Below, piece after piece: positions 54,458 to 63,600 of a stretch of DNA of 64,000 nucleotides. The notes under the pieces were generated by a model, which had not been told where the DNA came from, ran no database searches, and saw only the letters and a list, made by a program, of their open reading frames with translations. This stretch comes from Ruegeria arenilitoris (GTDB lineage: Bacteria > Pseudomonadota > Alphaproteobacteria > Rhodobacterales > Rhodobacteraceae). The translations under genes were made by a program, and so were the position numbers. The stretch is taken from positions 310,001 through 374,000 of the forward strand of contig NZ_WQCA01000004.1 of the NCBI RefSeq assembly GCF_013032445.1, written 5' to 3'. Within the stretch, counting starts at the first letter, position 1, and every line of letters begins with the position of its first letter.

Positions 54458-56041
54458 TTAACGACTTACAGTCGCTTCGTCGAAGATATTGTTGCCCAGC
54501 GGAGTCTGGACATATCCATCAACAGCTTTTCCCAGGGCCACTGCAAACGGAGTTTCGTACATGAACAGCAACGGGGCTGCCTCTGCATAGATCTCCTGCA
54601 TCCGGGCAAACTGTGCCTTGCGCGCTTCGGGATCCATCTCGCTTGCTGCTTTTTCGAACAGCTCGTTGAATTCTGGGTTTTCCCAGCCGGTGCCAACAGC
54701 TTTGGCAGTTGGCGTGTAGCCCAGCCAGCCAACAACCTGGCTTGGGTCGTTCACATCATTCACCCAGCCGTAAGTGTGAATGTCGAACTCACCCGAACGG
54801 TTCTTTGCACCGCGCGTGGCGTTATCGACCTGTTCGACAACCAGGCTGAGGCCAAGCTCACCCCACATCTGCTGCAGAGCCGCAAAGATCGTCGCGTCAT
54901 CCGCTGATCCGGCCAGTGTGGTCAACGTCACCTCAGTCCCGGGTTGCACGCCAGCCTCAGTGATCAGGGCCTTGGCTTTGTCGAGGTCATACGCGTAAAG
55001 CGGGTTCAGGTCGGCAGCATATTGCGTCGCCTTTGCCATCAGAGGCGAACTCATGGGTTGGCCCGCGCCGTGCAGAACCACACCGATTAGCGCGTCTTTG
55101 TTAGTGGCATAGTTTAGCGCCTGCCGTACACGCGGATCAGCCATTGGGTTCGGAGAACCATCGGCACGGGTTTCGCGCGTGTTGATAGGCGAATATATGA
55201 TCCGGGTCGAAGGATAGAGCTGCATGTTGATGTTCGGATCGGTCTCCAACTCAGCTACGCGGCTGAAGGGGATAAACTCGGCAGCATCAACTTCTCCAGC
55301 CTGCAAGCGAAGAATGCGGGTAGCGTCGTCTGGTACGATCTCAAAGTGCACGCCGTCCAGATAGGGCAGTGCTTTGCCGTCCGCCCCCATGCGCCAGTAG
55401 TGTTCGTTGGCGCAGAAATCCATCGAAGCGCCTTGTTCGAACCCGCACAAATAGAACGGCCCAGAGCCAACCCCGGCCGTTGTTGCGGCAAAAATCGCTG
55501 CGGATTTGTCCTGATCGGTATCACCAGCCGCAGAATCAAATGCTGCTTTGGACACAATGGCCGTGTTGAACGTGGCCAGCATCGACAGGATCGTTGGGTC
55601 CGGAGCGCTTAGCGAAAGGGTGACTGTGTTACCATCTGCTGAGACCGATTCAATTGAGCCCAGCAACCCCCCCCAAGGGCTGAGGTCCGGGTTACGCGCG
55701 CGATCCAGCGAGAAAACAACGTCTTCGCCGGTCAGGGGGGAGCCATCAGCAAACAGAACGCCTTCGCGCAGGGTCAGACTGACAGTCTTGCCATCGTCGG
55801 AAACAGAATAGCTTTCGGCCAGTCCAGGCTCGACCGAGTTCCCGTCGGCGCTGCCACGCAGCAACGTGTCGAACAAGCTGCCGACCATCCAGATATCCGG
55901 GTTGCGGTCTGCATAAATTGGGTCGATCAGTCGTGAACCATCATAGCGGGCAAAGTTCAGCGTGCCGCCTCGTTCCTGCGCCACGACTGGCATCGCCAGG
56001 GTTGCAGCAACGGTTATTCCTAATACCGTCTTCAGCTTCAT
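54458..56041 (-). CDS. Peptide ABC transporter substrate-binding protein (DppA type)
   Basis: A 527-residue periplasmic binding protein of the oligopeptide/dipeptide (SBP_bac_5) family. Signal peptide 1-21 ends VVAQ. Family segments include RYDGSRLIDPIYAD, SLTLREGVLFADGSPLTGEDVVFSL near 85-110, and YSPINTRE. GGGAGG lies nine bases before the ATG at 56041; an ATG three codons earlier is too close to it. A repeat-like regulatory element is upstream (56108-56136), shared with the regulator gene's own promoter. The cargo is probably a short peptide, on family and neighbour evidence. Confidence 0.9.
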   Translation of the reverse strand: MKLKTVLGITVAATLAMPVVAQERGGTLNFARYDGSRLIDPIYADRNPDIWMVGSLFDTLLRGSADGNSVEPGLAESYSVSDDGKTVSLTLREGVLFADGSPLTGEDVVFSLDRARNPDLSPWGGLLGSIESVSADGNTVTLSLSAPDPTILSMLATFNTAIVSKAAFDSAAGDTDQDKSAAIFAATTAGVGSGPFYLCGFEQGASMDFCANEHYWRMGADGKALPYLDGVHFEIVPDDATRILRLQAGEVDAAEFIPFSRVAELETDPNINMQLYPSTRIIYSPINTRETRADGSPNPMADPRVRQALNYATNKDALIGVVLHGAGQPMSSPLMAKATQYAADLNPLYAYDLDKAKALITEAGVQPGTEVTLTTLAGSADDATIFAALQQMWGELGLSLVVEQVDNATRGAKNRSGEFDIHTYGWVNDVNDPSQVVGWLGYTPTAKAVGTGWENPEFNELFEKAASEMDPEARKAQFARMQEIYAEAAPLLFMYETPFAVALGKAVDGYVQTPLGNNIFDEATVSR

Positions 56042-56107
56042 TCTCTTCATCCTCCCGCAATAGTTCTGATTCAACCTTGCAAGAGACAATAAGTGATTCT
56101 TAAAATT

Positions 56108-56136
56108 ACTAAAGATTTTTTTAGTGAAGAGTAAAA
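56108..56136. promoter_or_regulatory. Probable XRE-cupin operator upstream of the peptide importer
   Basis: ACTAAA (56108-56113) and TTTAGT (56120-56125) form a perfect inverted repeat with a 6-base spacer. The right half continues as TTAGTGAAGAGTAAAA (56121-56136), which matches TTAGTGACGCTAAAA upstream of the regulator gene. Located 67-95 bases before the binding-protein start. Confidence 0.5.
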
Positions 56137-56187
56137 AGATTTTACCATTCAGGAATTCCAAATTATCTTTTAACCAGTTTCAGTTCG

Positions 56188-56787
56188 TCACGAGGACCCT
56201 GTGTCCTTAATGGGTGAAGTTGTGACCCACAGTTCTACCGCCTCGGCCTCTCCAAGTACGACAGAATAGTGCCGTGTTGAGGTGTCGTGGTGCACGACAT
56301 CCCCTGGGGACATGATGAAAATCTGGTCCCCCAGATGATATTCCAACTGACCTGAAAGCAAGTAACAGAACGCCTCGCCATCATGGCACATTTTCTCGGA
56401 AACGTGACCCGCTGGGCGGTGAACGACCTGTGGGTGAAACAAGGCGCCCGAGAATCCAGGCCCCAGTTTTTCGTAAAAACGCCCGCGTGTTCCAAGGGAA
56501 TAAGTTTGTCGTTTGTCCTTCGGCACATATTCCGAAAAGACTTTGGGCACACTCAGCAACTGTTCGATGCTGGTTTGCAATGCTGCTGCAATCGCCATCA
56601 GTGACGTCAGAGACGGCGAGCTGAGCCCTCTTTCCACCTGTGACAGGAAACCAGTCGTCAGGTCTGAGGACTTCGCCACCTGATCAAGCGTCAACCCCAT
56701 AGCTTTACGCCGTCGCCGGATGGCCTGCCCCAACTCGGTTGGTTTGCCCTTTGACTTGGCCTTGGCACGCTCGGTCGGGACTGGCAT
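56188..56787 (-). CDS. XRE-family regulator with C-terminal cupin
   Basis: A 199-residue regulator. The helix-turn-helix lies at about 18-72 (LGQAIRRRRKAMGLTLDQVA, then TGFLSQVERGLSSPSL), and a cupin sensor at about 115-195 with FCYLLSGQLEYHLGD and MSPGDVVHHD. AGGAGA precedes the ATG at 56787; the frame extends upstream without support. XRE-cupin regulators often sense amino acids, amines or sulfur compounds and control a neighbouring importer. Here the gene lies 146 bases upstream of the peptide operon on the same strand, and a similar sequence element occurs before both, so it likely controls itself and the importer. Confidence 0.85.
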   Translation of the reverse strand: MPVPTERAKAKSKGKPTELGQAIRRRRKAMGLTLDQVAKSSDLTTGFLSQVERGLSSPSLTSLMAIAAALQTSIEQLLSVPKVFSEYVPKDKRQTYSLGTRGRFYEKLGPGFSGALFHPQVVHRPAGHVSEKMCHDGEAFCYLLSGQLEYHLGDQIFIMSPGDVVHHDTSTRHYSVVLGEAEAVELWVTTSPIKDTGSS

Positions 56788-56854
56788 GCGGATTCTCCTG
56801 TGGTTGACGGTTTGGCTATAAAACAGAATAGCCAAGGAAAGATCAAAATTTTTC

Positions 56855-56869
56855 TTAGTGACGCTAAAA
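56855..56869. promoter_or_regulatory. Probable XRE-cupin operator upstream of its own gene
   Basis: TTAGTGACGCTAAAA contains the inverted repeat TTAG-N5-CTAA and matches the element at 56121-56136. It lies 67 bases before the regulator start, nearly the same distance as the site before the importer. Confidence 0.5.
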
Positions 56870-56987
56870 GCACTCTTTGTCGCTGTGCGTCGTAATAAAA
56901 AACTTCGTTCATCGCGGGGCGTTTCCTTAGGAATTTGATCCCACGGTCTGATGGTGCGATCCATTTGATGGAATGAAAGGATGCCTT

Positions 56988-57181
56988 ATGGGACAGATAC
57001 GTCAAGGCTGCGCCACGACAACGCACACCATCCGAGCAACCATACAGCGATCGCAAGCTTCGAACGCGGAATTGAGCCGCGAGCTTGGCATCAATGTGAA
57101 GACCGTAGCCAAATGTCGAAAGCGCCATACAGTTGAGGATAGAAAGACGGGGCAGAAGGAGCCGAACTCGACTGTTCTTGG
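56988..57181 (+). pseudogene. IS481-type transposase N-terminal remnant
   Basis: The plus frame begins MGQIRQGCATTTHTIRATIQ, then RSQASNAELSRELGINVKTV and AKCRKRHTVEDRKTGQKEPN STVL, the N-terminal helix-turn-helix region of IS481-family transposases. After STVL the frame diverges from the family and ends at 57317, so the catalytic domain is missing. No terminal repeat was identified. Confidence 0.75.
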
Positions 57182-57545
57182 GGTCTGTTCCAGTACCCAA
57201 CGGGGTACGTCGTTCTACACGATCGACAGCAGTCGACCGAAACCGTTGATCACCGATAAGAAAGTGGATCTGAAAAACGATCACATCCACCACGTGATCG
57301 ACGTCTATCACGTCTAAGCCCCGTTTCCCGGGCGACTGAGACCGAAGCATTTACCCGAAGGATCCATCAGTAGGTCGTAACAGAAAGCAGGACGGACACT
57401 AACAAGGAAATACTACACCGCTTTGGCGGATCAACTATTCTGCGCAAAACAGCTTGCTTTCGCCGGCCCCGTTACCGAAGACTGGAGCCAAAATAGGTGC
57501 CACTGGCTCTGAAGGTGTAGACGCCCCTGTTAGCCTAAATTTGAA
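57182..57545. other. Region between IS481 remnant and giant gene; no gene seen
   Basis: Open frames on both strands are short and match nothing recognised. It probably includes decayed transposon DNA. The terminator of the giant gene lies at its right side. Confidence 0.4.
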
Positions 57546-57573
57546 GCGAAGCTAAGTTTCATCTTAGCTTCGC
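57546..57573 (-). terminator. Terminator hairpin of the giant modular gene
   Basis: GCGAAGCTAAG and CTTAGCTTCGC form a perfect 11-bp stem with a 6-base loop, 32 bases after the stop codon. The minus-strand tail TTCAAATTTAG is only moderately T-rich. Confidence 0.7.
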
Positions 57574-57605
57574 GTCCATCAGTATAACCTTGTAAAGGTC
57601 GAAAA

Positions 57606-60600
57606 TCAGGCTATCGGGTCAAAAGAAGACTGGTTTGCCAAACTTATTATGCGGTCTTGGTCCAAGCGTTCGCTGTAGATTTCGAGGTCTGCTATTTCGC
57701 CAGAGAACGGGTTTGTGAAGGCGTCGTCGCCGCTCGCGCTGGCCCAGCCGAGACCGCCGATCTGCATGACCTGTTGGTTTAGCGTCCAGTCCGTCGTGAA
57801 GCCCGAATTCGAGTCGATCAGAACACCGTCAACCCAGAGTTCAACACCGTTACCGAACACAAGAGCCACCTCGTACTCCTGTTCAGCCACGAGGTTGTTG
57901 AAGACGAACTCCTCACTGTTTGCGTCGTCCTGGAAACGAACAATCAGATCGCCGTCATCAACGTAAGCCGCAAGGTGGTTGCCGCCCCCGGTGAATCCGG
58001 AGGCATCCTTTACCACCAGACCCTGACGCACGTTGGGATCGCTATCTACGAACGAGAAAGCGATAGTTCCTTTTGGAACCTCAAACTCCGGGCCATGTGC
58101 GACGTTTTCCACCGCGCTTGTCGAGCCATCGAAGCTTGTTACGCCGGGGCGCGCGAAGAACGGCACAGGGTCGGGCGCTTCTTCAGTGACATTTACCGTA
58201 ACCGTAGCGGTCGACGTTGCTCCATCGCCGTCAGACAGGACATAGTCAAAGCTGTCCAACCCAATAAAGCCGGTATTCGGAGTATACGTGATAGTCCCGT
58301 CTGCGTTCACTGATGCCACACCATTTGAAGGTTCACTGGTGGGATCCAGTGTTACCGTCAGGGCATCTCCATCAACATCGATGTCGTTGTCCTGAACGGC
58401 GATGACCACGGCTTCGTTCTGCTGCGTTGCCGCGTCGTCGTCAGATGCGACCGGATCGTCATCCAAAGGGTTCACCGTAACATCGACCGAAGATTGTGCT
58501 GTCCCGCCATTGCCGTCCGACACAATGATGTCGAAGCTGTCCTCACCAAAAAAGTCCAGATTTGGTGTGTAAGTCACCGTTCCATCAGGGTTTACCTCGG
58601 CCAGACCATTCGCGGCACCGCTGGCAATTCCGGTCGCTGTGATCGTATCACCATCCACGTCCGTATCATTGGTGCCTGGCGCGATAATGGCTGAACCGTC
58701 CTCGTCCACGACTAGGACGTCGTCCACGGCAATGGGCGCGTTGTTGCCCGACCCCGCATTGTACAGTTCGGCGACCTGTTCGTCGTTCAGGGCAACGTTA
58801 AACACCTTACGGTCTTCAATGTTGCCCTCGAACGGAGCGTCAAAACCTGCCGCCCCGCTATCACTGGCCCAACCACGACCGCCCCATTGGATGAACTCTA
58901 CATTGTTAGTCCAGTCCATAACCAACGCTGCGCTCGCTACAAGCGTACCGTTTAGGTAAACACGACCACCTTCAGGCCCAAAGGTCATTGCCAGATCATA
59001 TGTTTGACCGGCCACGATCCCGGGAATGGTAAGCGTTTCCGACGCTTCTTCGTCCTGATAACGAATGTTCAGCTCCGGACCGTTGAGGTAAACGGCGAAG
59101 TGGTTGCCACCTCCCGCGAAACCTGAAGCATCTTTGGCGAACAAGCCCTGAGCACCACTCGTGTCAGCTACGTTGAAGGCGAACGAAATCGTTCCCTCAC
59201 TCAACGCATAGATCGGATCATGGGGCAGCTCGATGACAGACCCGTTGGTGCCATCGAACAATACCTGAGCTGCTTTGTCCACAATGGGTACAGGGAATGA
59301 GTTCACAGTGACTGTGACCTCTGCTGTGGATGTCGTGGTACCGTCGAACACAGTGTACTCGAACGTATCTTCGCCGGCAAAGCCGATGTTCGGTGTGTAG
59401 GTGACCGTACCGTTTCCATTATCCACAACAGTGCCGTTGCTTGCACTGCCGACGGACTGGACTACCAACAAGTCACCATCCACGTCACCATCATTGACCA
59501 GAACGTCGATGGCCACTGCGTTGCCCTCGGAAGTGGTTGCCGCATCGTCATTGGCTTGGGGAGGATCGTTTTCGGGATTGACCGTCACATTCACGACTTC
59601 GGTGTCAAACCCGCCGAGACCATCGGTGACCGTTACCTCAAAACTGTCGATGCCATTGAAATTCACGTTTGGCGTGTAGGTAACGGTGCCGTCTGCCTCC
59701 ACAACCGCAGTACCATTGGTCGGTTGCGAGAAGATCGACGAGGCAACCACAATGTCTCCGTTGGCATCTGTGTCGTTTGCGCCAGGCTGGAAGTTCAGCG
59801 GGGTGTCCTCAGAGGTCACGACGTCGTCTGCGACCGCAACCGGATCAGCATTCGGTTCGGCGAGAACCGTCACCGTGACAGTTGCCATCTGTGGTACGCC
59901 ACCGTTCTGATCGTCGATCGTGTACTGGAACGTATCGGTCGCGCCCACGCCCAATCCATTCGGGTTATAGACAACCGTTCCGTCCACTAGCGTCACGATG
60001 CCACCATTGGTGCCATTGGTAACACCGGTGACGATAAGGCTGTCGCCATCCACGTCACTGTCGTTGGCCAGTACATCAATCGGAGTTTCTGCAGCTGTTG
60101 AAATGACAGTTGCGTCATCGTCGACCGCGACCGGATTGTCGTTCACAGGATCAATGGTAACGTTTACCGTCGCGGTTGCTTCTCCACCTTCCGGAGTTGA
60201 AATCACATAAGTGAAGCTGTCCGCGCCTTTGAAGTCAGCATTTGGCGTGTAGACGACTTCTCCGTCCACAATGGACGTTGTTCCGTTTGCTCCGTCGGTT
60301 GCCGATACCAATGTGATTGCACCGGCATTGTCAGCAGTCTCGTTGGCTACAACGTCGACACTGATCGGTGTATCCTCGTTTGTGGTTGCAAGGTCGTCAT
60401 TGGCCACTGTGACAATCGGGTTGAGCGCCGCATCAGAGAGAGCCTGAGCATCGGCATCATCCGGTTGTCCGTCGTAGAGAGCAAAACGTTCGATGGTACC
60501 GTTAAAGGGTTCTCTTAGATTATCGGTATCACCGGGAGTACTGGCAAAGTTGTTGCCGCCGAGCACAAGCTGTTCGGTATTCCCCGAGGGCGAAACTGTA

Positions 60601-63600
60601 CTTGGATCGCTACCTACATCGACGCCGTTGACATATAGCGTCAGGCCATCCTCACCGAAAGACACTAGAATATGCGTTGGTTGACCATCGGTTAGGATAT
60701 CCTCGGCAAGAATTGTGAAGCTCTCCCCGGTGGTGCCAGATCCATTCTGCGCACGGAGTTCCAGGTCATCTCCTAGCGAGCGCAAGTTGATGTGCCCGCC
60801 TGTTCCAAAGAACGATGCGTCCGCCGACACGATCCCCTGATTGCCATCGAGATCATCGAAAGTAGCCACTACTTCGAGCCCACCGTTGGTGAGAGAACCA
60901 AGCGGTGTTGCTCCAATGATCTGCGGTGCGCCCGAACTGCCGTCGAAATCCCCGTTGAACCCGTTTTCACCATTGTCCAATTCGTAAACAACACTTGTGT
61001 TGCCGGGGTTGGCGTCGTCATTCAGAATTGTTCCGGTGGCAATAGCCCGGTTTAGAACTGCGCCAGTCGGGTTTGACAGTGTGACTGACAACGTCTCGTT
61101 TGGTTCGAAAACCGTATCGGATGAGACCGTGATCCGGACTTCTTTTTGTGTTTCACCTGCGGCAAAGGTTACCGTACCAGTTGCGGCCTCATAGTCAGAG
61201 CCAGCAATTGCTGTCGCGTCGCCAGTATCGTATTGCGCCGTACTTTCGCCACTCAGATCACCCTGACGCAGAACCGTAAACACCAGCTCGGTTGTGCCAT
61301 TGTCGCCTTCGTCTACGTCTGCGTCGATTATCGACAGATTGGTCTCGTCCGGGTCTATCCCGGAGCCAATCGGTGCCGTAGAAGTTACCAGAGAGCCAGC
61401 AGCAGGAAGAGTGGCTGGGGACGAATTGCCCGTGGTATCGCTAAGATCTCCATCGAACGCATAGTAACGTTCAAGACCGGTTTGCGGTCCGGACAACGGG
61501 TCATCTTTGTTAGCCAGAATTTCCGCTTCTGTCCGCGCCACACTCCAGGCGCGCCATTCGTCCATTTCGCCTTGCAAGCCGCCAGCTTGAACCGTGCCGC
61601 CAATGTGGTCGATTGTGAACGGGCCAGACCAGGTAGTCGCAACCGTCTGGTCTAGTACACCGTCGATATAAATCTTCAGTTCACCGCCTTCACGAACGAT
61701 GGCATAGTGTGTCCAAACATCTGGTTGGCTTGTTGAATTGGCGACAATCGGATCGTTGCCATCGGGCCAGTCGTTCGAATAAATGCGGATTTGACCGTTG
61801 AAAAAGTTGATATCGTTTGCGCCAGGTTGACCGAAACTACCAGAGCCCGCCAAACCATCGATATTATCGATCGTCGGGTCTGTGAACTTGACCCATGTTT
61901 CAATGGTGAAGTCCGCACCGCTTTCGCCGAGTACGAGTTGCGGAATGTCTACATGGTCTGTTCCGTTCAGGGCCAATGCCTGACCGACCGTACCCGTCAC
62001 TTCGTAAAGCGGTCGGAAGCTCTGTCCTGCCTCTGGTGTAGTAATTGAGCGGATGCGGCTGGTCTCACCGTCCTCCCATCCAATGAACGTGAATTCAAAC
62101 CCATCTGAAGTGTAAGTCTCTTGCGCTTCAACTGTGTGATTGAAGTTGATAACCGAGTCGAAAGTGAAATCGCCCACTTCCGGACGCGTGTCGAACAAGA
62201 AAGTGTAATTTTGAACCGGCGCGTCAAAGGAAAGTTCGGCGGTTTCAGGAGTAAGGCTTACCTGCGTCGTCGTTGAAAGGCCATCGTCGTCGGTCGCCGT
62301 CAGGAACACGGTGATCCCGTTCAGGAAGCTTTCAAGGTTGCCCGAGTCCGGGGTGACGAAGCTGACCCCGCCAACCTGATCTGCTGTCCCGTCAATTGGT
62401 CCGGGCCGCTGGATGTCACCAAGCTGATAGGTTGTTGACCAGATCAGTTGATCATTGCTGTCGATCAAGCCGTCTTCGATGTCATTTGCCAGACCTTCCA
62501 ATGTAATGGTCTGTCCCGCGCGGTAGGTTCCGCCATCAAGTGGCAACTGAATCTCAGGTGTAGGCGCGTTACCGACCGTAATAACCCGCGAGTCAAATAC
62601 AGTTGCCGCCCCTTGTGCGTCAGTTACGACCAGTTCGACGACATACTGACCCAATTCGTTGTATGTGTAGGTCGGATTCTGTTCGGTCGAGATCGCGGTA
62701 TCGCCGATACCGTCGCCGTCAAGGTCATCCCCATCACCGAAGGACCACAAGTAGGAAAGAGCATCGCCATCCGGGTCAGTGACGTCGGCTTCGAAGGTCA
62801 CCTCATAGGGAGCCGTTGGGTTGCTGTCCTCGCCGGGATCCAGAACGATCCCGGTACCTTCCGGCGCGCCGTTGCCGCCTTCAAAACTGATGCGATTGAC
62901 GGTGCCTTCGAAAGTGAACACGTTCCCGGTCTGGAAAGTCGTGATATAGTACAACGCTCCGTCCGGGCCTTCTTCGAAGGCAAGTACCTGGCCGGTGGCG
63001 TTCTTGAAGAAATGATCTTCGACCAGAACCGGTCGTTCACCGGAATAGTCGATTTCCAGATAGCGGATCCAGTTCCGGACCCAATCGCCATAGAAATATG
63101 CACCAACGTATTCGTCCGGGAACTCGTCCCCCCGATAAACGACACCGCCAGTAACAGACGCACCACCGTTTTGTGTGCCATCACCCTGGCCGGGGCCGTT
63201 CAGGTGCGGGTAGGAATGGATCGGGTTGCCCGGATCATTCGCGTCGGGCAGGAACCCTTCGCCGTCGAAACCAGGATAATCATTCGGACCCCAGGCAAAA
63301 TCGGCGCCGGCCACAGCGATGTGGATATCCTCATCCGAAGTATTGTTGTTGTTGCCGCCGACTTCACCGATGAACAGGGTATTGGACTCCTGATCGTAGC
63401 TGCTGCGCCAGCCGTTGCGCAGACCATGTGAGTGAATCGTGGTCAATACGCCCTCCGAGTCGATTGCTAGGTTCTCAACGGACGTCGAAATAGCCGAGCT
63501 TGCATCGATTTCCGGCGTATAAGCCGCCGCCGCAACCGGATCGTAATATGGGTTGTCCGTTGGGATCGAGCCATCGGTTTTGTTGACCCGGTGTACCTTG

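Noticed and set aside
62448..63431. Plus-strand 327-codon frame opposite the giant modular gene
   Set aside because: Antisense of propeller and PKD domains; no start signal or domain of its own.
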